From Flavobacteriaceae bacterium (lineage in GTDB: Bacteria; Bacteroidota; Bacteroidia; Flavobacteriales; Flavobacteriaceae), in the NCBI GenBank assembly GCA_013042825.1, contig JABDPL010000321.1:1-12779 (forward strand): DNA of 12,779 bases. Reading direction: 5' to 3'. The stretch's first letter is position 1. Every line of letters begins with the position of its first letter. Positions 7,400-12,779 of this stretch are shown one piece after another. Under the pieces are notes generated by a model that searched no databases, was not told the DNA's origin, and was given only the letters and a program-made list of their open reading frames with translations. The position numbers were made by a program, and so were the translations under genes.

Positions 7400-8659
7400 A
7401 TGTATTTTAGCCTTAAAGAGCTTTTGTTGCGAAACCTTTATGACATACTAACCTATATCGTCGATTTTCACCTGAGACTCATCGCCCTATTCAATCGTAA
7501 ACTGGCCTTGGGTGTAAAAGGAAGAAAAATCACATTTGAGAAAATTAAAGGGTATATCGGTGAGACCGAAAAAACCATTTGGTTCCATTGCGCCTCATTG
7601 GGAGAATACGAGCAGGGACTGCCTGTATTTGAAGCTATTCGATCAGATCATCCCGATCATAAGATACTGCTGAGTTTCTTCTCCCCTTCCGGATACGAGA
7701 TACGAAAGGATAGTCCGATTGCCGATCTGGTCGTCTATCTTCCACTGGATACCAAACGCAATGCCAGGCAATTTCTCGATCTGCTACATCCTGAATTGAT
7801 CGTTTTTGTTAAATACGAGATATGGCCGAATTATCTGTTTGAAATAAAAGAGCGGAAAATCAAGGCCATATTGATTTCAGCACTGTTCAGGCCCGATCAA
7901 ACCTATTTCAAATCGCCGGGCAGATGGATGCTGAAATCCCTGGACGCCTTTTCATGGATTTTTGTTCAGGATGATGCATCGGTAGATCTTCTTAAGGATC
8001 ACGACATAACCCATGTTAGCCGGTCAGGTGATACGCGCTTCGATAGGGTTTCACGCCAATTGTCTGCAGATAATACCATGAATTTTATAAACGAATTTAT
8101 CGATGGCAAGCTTTGTGTCGTGGCGGGCAGTACATGGCCTGAGGGCGAAATCCTCTTTTCGAAATTCATCAATACCGATCAAACGGAAACCAAGTATATC
8201 ATTGCACCCCATAATATCAAGACTCATGAGATTCAAAGGCTAAATAATTCTCTCAGCAAACCTACAGTCCTTTATTCCGAGATGCATGGGGTAGAATTGA
8301 AACAACAAAAAGTACTGATACTGGACACCATCGGACTACTGTCTAAAGTATATGCCTCAGCCGATATCGCTTATGTTGGTGGTGCCATTGGCACATCAGG
8401 ACTGCACAATACACTTGAACCCGCCGTGTTCGGCATACCCATAATTATCGGTAAAAATTACCAGCGCTTTCCCGAAGCCCATGATATGATCCGTCAGGGC
8501 GGCATGTTCGCTTTTTCAGAATTAAGCGAGCTGGATTATATCCTCTCACAACTGATTTCCGAAAAAGGAAAACGCGAGCTGGCCGGGTACAAAAACAGGA
8601 ACTATATTGAAAAAAATACAGGAGCGGTGGTCCAAATCATGTCTTATCTACGTAAATAA
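7400..8659 (+). CDS. waaA: 3-deoxy-D-manno-octulosonic acid (KDO) transferase
   Basis: 419 residues, GT30 family. It transfers KDO from CMP-KDO to a lipid A precursor at the inner face of the inner membrane, the first step in the LPS core. Residues 13-35 form the N-terminal membrane-associated helix (LYDILTYIVDFHLRLIALFN). The catalytic base is E69 in HCASLGEYEQG (63-73). Family blocks follow: YLPLDTK, VKYEIWPNY (137-145), SGDTRFDR (209-216), GSTWPEGE (243-250), APHNIKTHEI (269-278), and the CMP-binding GGAIGTSGLHNTLEPA with GKNYQRFPEA (327-360). The ATG at 7400 gives about 12 residues before the usual start of the helix; TTG at 7424 or 7427 is a possible alternative. No terminator separates it clearly from the next gene. 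Confidence 0.95.
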   Translation: MYFSLKELLLRNLYDILTYIVDFHLRLIALFNRKLALGVKGRKITFEKIKGYIGETEKTIWFHCASLGEYEQGLPVFEAIRSDHPDHKILLSFFSPSGYEIRKDSPIADLVVYLPLDTKRNARQFLDLLHPELIVFVKYEIWPNYLFEIKERKIKAILISALFRPDQTYFKSPGRWMLKSLDAFSWIFVQDDASVDLLKDHDITHVSRSGDTRFDRVSRQLSADNTMNFINEFIDGKLCVVAGSTWPEGEILFSKFINTDQTETKYIIAPHNIKTHEIQRLNNSLSKPTVLYSEMHGVELKQQKVLILDTIGLLSKVYASADIAYVGGAIGTSGLHNTLEPAVFGIPIIIGKNYQRFPEAHDMIRQGGMFAFSELSELDYILSQLISEKGKRELAGYKNRNYIEKNTGAVVQIMSYLRK

Positions 8660-8679
8660 CACTATAAACCCTTGAATTT

Positions 8680-8700
8680 GTTAAAAAACGTTAAAAAAAC
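8680..8700. repeat. Tandem GTTAAAAAAC-type repeat upstream of the lipoprotein gene
   Basis: GTTAAAAAAC (8680-8689) and GTTAAAAAAAC (8690-8700) are abutting copies, each with GTT/AAC ends in inverted orientation. They lie 61 bp upstream of the lipoprotein start. Further down, ATTG (8701-8704) and TAATTGCG are only weak matches to the -33 and -7 elements. Could be A-tract upstream-element DNA or a regulator site. Confidence 0.35.
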
Positions 8701-8761
8701 ATTGCGGAAAAGTTCAAGATGTGTTTAATTGCGATAATAATTAACATTTAAATCACTAAAA

Positions 8762-9133
8762 ATGAAAAGATTATTTTTTTATGCCTTTTTTGCCGTAGCA
8801 TTGAGCGTTTCACTCGCTTCATGTGAATCATGCAGTAAAGAGGCTGAAGAAGCTGGAGATGCAATTGAAAGTGCAGCTGACCAAGCTACCGATGCTGCAA
8901 GCGAAGCTGCAGATGATGTTAAGGATGCTGCTGAAGGTGCAGTTGAAGATGCCAAGGAGGCTGCCGAAGATGCCGCTGAAGGCGTAAAAGAAGCTGCTGA
9001 AGGCGCTGTTGAAGATGCCAAGGAAGCTGCTGAAGGCATGGTTGACGACGCCAAGCAAGCCGTTGACGATGCCAAGGACAAAGCTGCCGGCGAACTGGAA
9101 AAGGCAGCTGAAAAACTTAAAGACAGTATGTAG
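8762..9133 (+). CDS. Small Ala/Glu-rich lipoprotein with tandem 11-residue LEA-like repeats
   Basis: 123 residues. Residues 1-20 are a lipoprotein signal peptide with lipobox LAS-C21, so the mature protein should be lipid-anchored at C21; the next residues (ESCSKE) are acidic and polar, the context reported for lipoprotein surface export in this phylum. The rest is almost only Ala, Glu, Asp, Lys and Gly. Residues 56-99 are four tandem 11-residue units (AAEGAVEDAKE, AAEDAAEGVKE, AAEGAVEDAKE, AAEGMVDDAKQ), with degenerate units either side. An 11-residue period with Ala and charged positions resembles group 3 LEA proteins and apolipoprotein-like amphipathic helices. A role in membrane or protein protection under stress is inference. 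No catalytic motif exists. It ends just before a strong terminator. Confidence 0.85.
   Translation: MKRLFFYAFFAVALSVSLASCESCSKEAEEAGDAIESAADQATDAASEAADDVKDAAEGAVEDAKEAAEDAAEGVKEAAEGAVEDAKEAAEGMVDDAKQAVDDAKDKAAGELEKAAEKLKDSM
8927..9058 (+). repeat. Four 33-bp coding repeats (11-residue periodicity)
   Basis: Codons 56-99 of the lipoprotein fall into four 33-bp units. Units 1 and 3 encode identical peptides but differ at several synonymous third positions, so the duplication is not recent or has drifted under selection for the protein. Confidence 0.8.
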
Positions 9134-9154
9134 GTTACATACCCTAAGTCAAAT

Positions 9155-9186
9155 AAAAAAGCTTCGGAAATTCCGAAGCTTTTTTT
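9155..9186. terminator. Bidirectional rho-independent terminator
   Basis: Six A (9155-9160), stem GCTTCGG (9161-9167), loop AAATT, stem CCGAAGC (9173-9179), then seven T (9180-9186). Convergent genes on both sides (lipoprotein plus, DUF1508 minus) can both use it. Confidence 0.92.
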
Positions 9187-9207
9187 ATTTAATACGTTTT
9201 CCAATAA

Positions 9208-9537
9208 CTAGGAATTATCAACAACAGCGGCCTTGGGCGCATTTTTCTTAACCGAAGCTATACCGTTCTCCATAGCCGATTTTGACGAGTACATCTCACT
9301 GTTTCCGATTACCTGACCGTTGGTTGACTTCAGACAGAAATACGGACTGCCATTCTTCGCTTCACAACGATCAAACATATCATCGTTTTTAGAGTTTTTA
9401 CGAACCGACTCAATACCGTTTTCGCATCCGGAGCGCGATGCATATCCCTGGCTCGACAGTATAACCTGGCCATTATTGGCCTTAAGGCTAAATCGAAACT
9501 TACCGGCCTTATCAGTTTTGATTTCAAATTTTCCCAT
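9208..9537 (-). CDS. Tandem DUF1508 (YegP-like) protein
   Basis: 109 residues with two copies of the DUF1508 motif: GKFRFSLKANNGQVILSSQ followed by ENGIESVRKN (12-48), and YFCLKSTNGQVIGNSEMY followed by ENGIASVKKNA (66-100). This is the normal two-domain YegP layout. The fold is a small alpha/beta unit that can dimerise; the cellular function is not established, and I do not assign one. No signal peptide, so probably cytoplasmic. It lies 150 bp downstream of nadE on the same strand. That gap is AT-rich; a TACTTTTA near-match to the -7 box lies inside it, but no clear promoter or terminator. Confidence 0.9.
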   Translation of the reverse strand: MGKFEIKTDKAGKFRFSLKANNGQVILSSQGYASRSGCENGIESVRKNSKNDDMFDRCEAKNGSPYFCLKSTNGQVIGNSEMYSSKSAMENGIASVKKNAPKAAVVDNS

Positions 9538-9687
9538 GTGAAATAATTTAAGTGTTTATGTTTAAGATTAATGTATCCTTAAAAGTACTAAAAATGCGGA
9601 TAAGAAAAAAGAACGGTTATTAACATCTAATCACATTTGGTAAGCGTCTGAAAGAGGAAGTAAAATAATATGCGAAAGAAAAAATGG

Positions 9688-11634
9688 TCAATTCTTTACA
9701 TTCATTCTATAATTACCCATGGCCTCGATTTTGCGTTTTAACGCGTTAAACCGTTTTGTTTTTAATACGGGCAGGATCGATTCCCTTATATCATAACCAT
9801 AACTGGACTTACTGGTCAGAATAATAGGCGGAGCCTGCACCCGTTTAAATACGTTTTTTTGAATGGTATCATAGAACCATTGTATATCGCGGAGAAATTC
9901 TTCCGGGTCATCGATATTCCAGCGCGCCATCAGCTCAAGACTGATTCCGAGTTTCTCATGCAAAACTCCCTCCAGGTACCAGCTCATGACATCTTCGACT
10001 GACTTCTTCTGATAGTTGGTTGCCTCCTCCAACAATTTGCAATGGTAACCGAATTTCATCGGGTCTACCTGGTTGCTCTTCAATTCGGCCGAAGGTTGGA
10101 TCTGATCATCATCGAATCGCCAGAGTGTATCAGGGAATAATAGTTCGGGTATTATTTCCTTTCCATAAATATCAGCATTGATGTAACGGCACATGTCTGC
10201 AACTTCTGTTTTCGTAAGATCACCAATAGGCGAAATGGCGCCCCCCCAGTCGCCATATAAGGTGGAGTATCCTAGGGCGATCTCCAGCTTATTCCCGTTA
10301 TTGGGGAAGAAGCAATTATATTTTGCCGAAAGATTAGATAATATGGAGGTGCCGCGAATTTTTGCTTGAACGTTTTCCAAATGATAGGCGCTGAGTTCCT
10401 TGCCATCCATCTCCAAAGCACTGGAATTAGCTGCAACCAGATCTTCTATGGGAAGCACCAAGTATTGAATCCCTAAATTATCGGCAAGAGACCTGGCCGC
10501 CGATTTGGTTTTCGGGCTATTGTATTTTGACGGCATATTAACGCCTATTATATTGTCTTTGCCAAAGGCTAAAACCAACAATGTTGCCACCAGGGAACTA
10601 TCGATACCACCGCTTAATCCTATGACAAATCGGGGATTATCTCCAAGTATATTCTTTGAATGTCGCAGGCCGTTGGTTATGGCCAGGTATTTTTCCTTGA
10701 TTGTGTTTCCAACCTTTCTTTTTTTATCGGTGAAGGAGGCCTTATCATCAATAATCATTAAATCCTCTTCCCATCCCTTTTCGGTAAGCATACAGGGTTC
10801 ACCGTTCTCATTATAAACCGTCGAACCACCATCGAAGGTTATGACATTCTTTCCATTGTTTTGCACCCCTACACAGTTGACGTAAAAATACGTGGCAAAG
10901 GCTTCAGACTGCTCCTTTAAATATTTAACCCGCCGGTCTCTTGCGTTGTTCTTCATGAAGGTCCATGGCGAGGCTGACAGGTTGACGATTATCCGGGCAC
11001 CGCCATCGATAAGAATTTTGGTAATGTTTATAGGTTCTCCATTCGCCCTGTAATCATGGCACCACAGATCTTCACATAGCTCCATCCCAATAGGAAAGTC
11101 TTTACCTCTAACCGATATTATAAATGGCGAAAGCAGATCTTTCAGCTCTTTGCCGAAATCAATAGCCACATCCGGTAACGAAAAGAAATAGCGTTCATCA
11201 TCAAAAAACCTATAGTTGGGCAGGAGGGTTTTAGGTTGTATGCCCTTTGGCAAAATACCGTTCTCCTCAATGCGCCTGGCATAGATTCCATTCTGCATCA
11301 CATATGCCGCATTATATTTCCTGCTCCTGCCGTCTTTGTTCGGATGATAGCCCTGGTCGGTTTTGACTACATAAATATTACCATAGGCTATGGCAATGCC
11401 CTCACTGGCGGCCAGAAGTTGGTCGTTGTAGCTCATCAATTCTTCGCAATAGGCGTCTTCCAGGAATTTATCTCCGAGGAGATAACCGCCCACGCACATC
11501 TCAGGGAAACAGATCATATCAACCGACTGCTGCTTTGCTCGTTTGATCATAGAAAGCATCTTGTCTACGTTAAGTCTGGGCTCGCCCGGAACCACCTCCA
11601 TTTGGGCTAATGCTATTTTCAGGCTTTTTACCAT
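9688..11634 (-). CDS. nadE: Glutamine-dependent NAD+ synthetase
   Basis: 648 residues, the expected two-domain length. The enzyme amidates nicotinic acid adenine dinucleotide to NAD+ with ATP, using ammonia released from glutamine. The N-terminal nitrilase-type glutaminase (about 4-300) has the triad E45 (FPEM), K135 (KTLLPNY) and C187 (ELCEDLW). The C-terminal synthetase (about 315-648) has the ATP-pyrophosphatase loop SGGIDSS (341-347), then VNMPSKYNSPKTKSAA (365-380), KIRGTSILSNLSAKYN (425-440), ALGYSTLYGDWGGAISPIGDLTKTEV (453-478) and FPDTLWRF. Cytoplasmic, essential in most bacteria. The ATG at 11634 starts directly at VKSLKIALAQ, the family's usual N-terminus. A palindrome and a -7 box lie immediately upstream. 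Confidence 0.97.
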   Translation of the reverse strand: MVKSLKIALAQMEVVPGEPRLNVDKMLSMIKRAKQQSVDMICFPEMCVGGYLLGDKFLEDAYCEELMSYNDQLLAASEGIAIAYGNIYVVKTDQGYHPNKDGRSRKYNAAYVMQNGIYARRIEENGILPKGIQPKTLLPNYRFFDDERYFFSLPDVAIDFGKELKDLLSPFIISVRGKDFPIGMELCEDLWCHDYRANGEPINITKILIDGGARIIVNLSASPWTFMKNNARDRRVKYLKEQSEAFATYFYVNCVGVQNNGKNVITFDGGSTVYNENGEPCMLTEKGWEEDLMIIDDKASFTDKKRKVGNTIKEKYLAITNGLRHSKNILGDNPRFVIGLSGGIDSSLVATLLVLAFGKDNIIGVNMPSKYNSPKTKSAARSLADNLGIQYLVLPIEDLVAANSSALEMDGKELSAYHLENVQAKIRGTSILSNLSAKYNCFFPNNGNKLEIALGYSTLYGDWGGAISPIGDLTKTEVADMCRYINADIYGKEIIPELLFPDTLWRFDDDQIQPSAELKSNQVDPMKFGYHCKLLEEATNYQKKSVEDVMSWYLEGVLHEKLGISLELMARWNIDDPEEFLRDIQWFYDTIQKNVFKRVQAPPIILTSKSSYGYDIRESILPVLKTKRFNALKRKIEAMGNYRMNVKN

Positions 11635-11649
11635 TGCATTTTTTGGAAT

Positions 11650-11664
11650 TAACCAAATTGGTTA
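11650..11664. promoter_or_regulatory. Palindrome at the predicted nadE transcription start (candidate operator)
   Basis: TAACCAA (11650-11656), central A, TTGGTTA (11658-11664): 7-bp perfect arms. It begins 16 bp upstream of the nadE ATG and ends 6 bp before the candidate -7 box, so it would cover roughly +1 to +15. That is a classic repressor position. No regulator family is recognised. Confidence 0.5.
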
Positions 11665-11836
11665 GGTCAACAAAAATAAGTGAAAGCTATCATTAATAAT
11701 AATATGGGGGAATTTCTGCAAAAGAGCGGTCATTATAACGGGGATTAGTTTAGCTAAGGCTGCCTCCTCAGTTTTACTGAGCTTCAACCTGTTGTTTGTG
11801 ATAATTAGGATTTTACCGTAAAAAAATCAAATTGAA
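11665..11836. other. Non-coding spacer between the nadE promoter region and the REP-like array
   Basis: AT-rich at both ends. It contains one small hairpin, CTCAGT (11767-11772), loop TTT, ACTGAG (11776-11781), with no T tract on either side. I see no gene. The region may be a decayed remnant between nadE and the repeat cassette. Confidence 0.5.
11671..11678 (-). promoter_or_regulatory. Candidate -7 box (TATTTTTG) of nadE
   Basis: On the minus strand the bases exactly match TAnnTTTG, 37 bp upstream of the ATG. No TTTG is found at the usual -33 distance, so the promoter may need an activator or be weak. Confidence 0.45.
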
Positions 11837-11930
11837 CCCTAGAGCTGGCGCTTGTCTTTGACGAGTGCCCTAGAGCTGGCGCCCGACTCTGTCGGGTGCC
11901 ATCAAATCAATTTAACTAAACCCTGTTCAT
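11837..11930 (+). repeat. REP-like tandem unit 1 (94 bp, two hairpins)
   Basis: Begins CCCTAGAGCTGG and ends GTTCAT. Hairpin 1: GGCGCTTGTC (11847-11856), loop TTT, GACGAGTGCC (11860-11869), 10 pairs with two G-U. A second CCCTAGAGCTGG follows (from 11868), with hairpin 2: GGCGCCCGAC (11878-11887), loop TCT, GTCGGGTGCC (11891-11900), 10 pairs with one G-U. The unit thus holds two diverged copies of one small element plus a 30-bp AT-rich tail. Confidence 0.85.
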
Positions 11931-12023
11931 CCCTAGAGCTGGCGCTTGTCTTTGACGAGTGCCCTAGAGCTGGCCCCGACTCTGTCGGGTGCCATCAAAT
12001 CAATTTAGCTAAACCCCGTTCAT
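11931..12023 (+). repeat. REP-like tandem unit 2 (93 bp, two hairpins), abutting the RAYT stop codon
   Basis: A near-identical direct copy of the preceding unit. Hairpin 3 (11941-11963) is unchanged. Hairpin 4 (11972-11993) has lost one base from its left arm (GGCCCCGAC). Two further substitutions lie in the AT-rich tail. The unit ends at 12023, the base next to the transposase stop (12024-12026), so the transposase mRNA probably carries the hairpins. Confidence 0.85.
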
Positions 12024-12581
12024 CTATCCAATAAATCCAGTTCTATCAATCTTTAATACAGTCTGATCATCCTCGAAATTCCTGGCACTTGAATATTTCC
12101 AATGTATCGGGTCTGTTACAAAACCGCTTTTCACTGGATTGCTGTGAATGTATTTAAGTTTTTGTTTAATCACCTTCTCGCTCCAAAGTTCAATTGGTTT
12201 ATTATGATGTTGCCAAAATTGATATCGTGAAACATTACCCTTTGTTTTACCTGCTCGTTCAAACATTTGTAATAACCATTCTTTTCTGCTCTCTTTTGAA
12301 TTATTTGTAATGGCTTCAATAATCTTCTTTGAAGTGTGCTTTTTAAAATCCCGTAGAAGACCTTGTGGATTTCCATTGGATGACCGAAAGATCCAATGTA
12401 CATGACTTGGCATAAAACAATATGCAAATAACTCCATTCCTTTGTGCTGTCTGCAGTAATCAATACTTTTTGCTAAAACCTCAAAATAGACTTGCCTCGT
12501 AAAAACATCGATCCAATAAACAGTTGCAAAGCTGACGAAGTATAGTCCTGCTGAATTATGAAACTTGTATTTCCTGCTCAC
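12024..12581 (-). CDS. REP-associated tyrosine transposase (RAYT), Y1/HUH family
   Basis: 185 residues, usual length. Such enzymes are single-strand endonucleases related to IS200/IS605 transposases; they cut at REP palindromes. The N-terminus YKFHNSAGLYFVSFATVYWIDVF is typical of the family. The metal-binding HUH motif is H60-V-H62 in MPSHVHWIF (57-65), and the nucleophile is probably Y144 in KLKYIHSNPVKSGFV (141-155), followed by W161 and YSSA (163-166). All key residues are intact, so it is probably active. The start is GTG at 12581; TGA lies two codons upstream in frame, and no other start fits the conserved N-terminus. Related palindromic elements flank the gene on both sides in opposite orientation. 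A TATATTTG -7-like box and an inverted repeat lie directly upstream. Confidence 0.9.
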   Translation of the reverse strand: MSRKYKFHNSAGLYFVSFATVYWIDVFTRQVYFEVLAKSIDYCRQHKGMELFAYCFMPSHVHWIFRSSNGNPQGLLRDFKKHTSKKIIEAITNNSKESRKEWLLQMFERAGKTKGNVSRYQFWQHHNKPIELWSEKVIKQKLKYIHSNPVKSGFVTDPIHWKYSSARNFEDDQTVLKIDRTGFIG

Positions 12582-12587
12582 TGATCA

Positions 12588-12613
12588 AATATATAGATTA
12601 TTTTCTATATATT
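12588..12613. promoter_or_regulatory. Inverted repeat and -7-like box just upstream of the RAYT start
   Basis: AATATATAG (12588-12596), 8-nt centre, CTATATATT (12605-12613): 9-bp perfect arms ending 6 bp before the GTG. The gene-proximal arm overlaps TATATTTG on the minus strand (12593-12586), an exact TAnnTTTG match. Transcription from it would start about at the GTG. It could be an operator or an mRNA-level control; either is inference. Confidence 0.4.
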
Positions 12614-12640
12614 CATGGTTTTTAAAAAGGATAACGTTAA

Positions 12641-12673
12641 AGCAGCTGACGAAGTCGAGCGTTAGCGGAAGGC
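12641..12673 (-). repeat. REP-like element, right copy A (inverted relative to the left units)
   Basis: Read on the minus strand it gives CGCTAACGCTCGAC, loop TTC, GTCAGCTGCT. It aligns with the left-side hairpins but its arms have three mismatches, so it is the most decayed copy. It starts 53 bp before right copy B, and both are preceded by similar GTTAAAGCA / GTTTAGCA bases. Confidence 0.6.
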
Positions 12674-12693
12674 ATTAGTAAAGAAAACGGTTT

Positions 12694-12725
12694 AGCACCT
12701 GACAGAGTCGAGCGCTAGCGGGGGG
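12694..12725 (-). repeat. REP-like element, right copy B (inverted relative to the left units)
   Basis: On the minus strand it reads GCTAGCGCTCGAC, loop TCT, GTCAGGTGCT. The core CGACTCTGTC is identical to hairpins 2 and 4 on the left (11884-11893 and 11977-11986) but in the opposite orientation. The arms pair over 10 positions with two G-U and one mismatch. It closes the cassette around the RAYT gene; beyond it (12726-12779) I see no gene. Confidence 0.7.
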
Positions 12726-12779
12726 AAATGGCTGTGGTTGTATTGTGGGGCATTATTAGATATTAATATCACGGATGAT

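Noticed and set aside
8779..9204. 141-residue minus-strand Ser/Ala-rich ORF
   Set aside because: Antisense shadow of the Ala/Glu repeat lipoprotein; it crosses the strong terminator, and its composition is what the reverse of those codons gives.
11767..11781. CTCAGT-TTT-ACTGAG hairpin as a terminator
   Set aside because: Only six pairs and no T tract on either side; it also lies upstream of nadE with no gene ending nearby on the plus strand.
11837..12023. Possible CRISPR array from regularly repeated sequence
   Set aside because: The whole 93/94-bp unit, including what would be spacer, is repeated nearly identically, and the repeats are hairpin pairs next to a RAYT gene. No unique spacers or cas genes exist.
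11852..12034. 60-residue plus-strand ORF across the repeats
   Set aside because: It is generated by the tandem repeat itself, lacks any domain, and runs through hairpin DNA into the 3' end of the transposase gene on the other strand.
12759..12770. Perfect palindrome GATATTAATATC near the window end
   Set aside because: Short, AT-rich and without a visible adjacent gene, so chance is likely; the context beyond the window is not visible.

Overview
The window most likely comes from a member of the Bacteroidota, probably the family Flavobacteriaceae. The evidence is a type IX secretion C-terminal sorting domain, a 2TM-domain protein, a DegT aminotransferase divergent from a KDO transferase, and candidate promoters of the TAnnTTTG type with few Shine-Dalgarno sites. 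This is inferred from gene content; there is no rRNA to confirm it. Most of the window is ordinary chromosomal housekeeping DNA. The unusual parts are one gene fusion and a mobile-element neighbourhood at the right end.

Positions 1-1250 hold the 3' part of a secreted beta-propeller-like protein with a type IX secretion tail, closed by a strong bidirectional terminator. Opposite it is a small isoamylase-early-set/CBM48 protein (1257-1553, minus). An AT-rich intergenic stretch (1554-1831) follows, with a dyad and a small GC-rich direct repeat.

Positions 1832-4820 form a tight plus-strand cluster: a fusion of a two-helix membrane domain to dihydrofolate reductase, a hexapeptide-repeat acetyltransferase, malonyl-CoA:ACP transacylase (fabD) and signal peptidase II (lspA). 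Gaps of 1-66 bp suggest shared transcription. The themes are folate, fatty acid and lipoprotein biosynthesis.

Positions 4842-7345 (minus) encode an exported metal-dependent amidohydrolase and a DegT/DnrJ/EryC1/StrS sugar aminotransferase. The aminotransferase is divergent, across only 54 bp, from a KDO transferase (waaA/kdtA, 7400-8659). The pair plausibly serves envelope glycan and lipid A-core synthesis. Next come a small alanine-rich lipoprotein with tandem 11-residue LEA-like repeats (8762-9133), a bidirectional terminator, a tandem DUF1508/YegP-like protein (9208-9537, minus) and glutamine-dependent NAD+ synthetase (9688-11634, minus). The last has a palindrome sitting just where its transcript should start.

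The right end (11837-12725) is a REP-associated tyrosine transposase (RAYT) gene on the minus strand. On the left it abuts two tandem 93/94-bp units, each carrying two imperfect hairpins. On the right, across about 60 bp, lie two related elements in the opposite orientation. The hairpin arms differ mostly by changes that keep G-U pairing. This self-contained transposase-plus-palindrome cassette is the best candidate here for a less-described system, together with the 2TM-DHFR fusion and its possible internal start.
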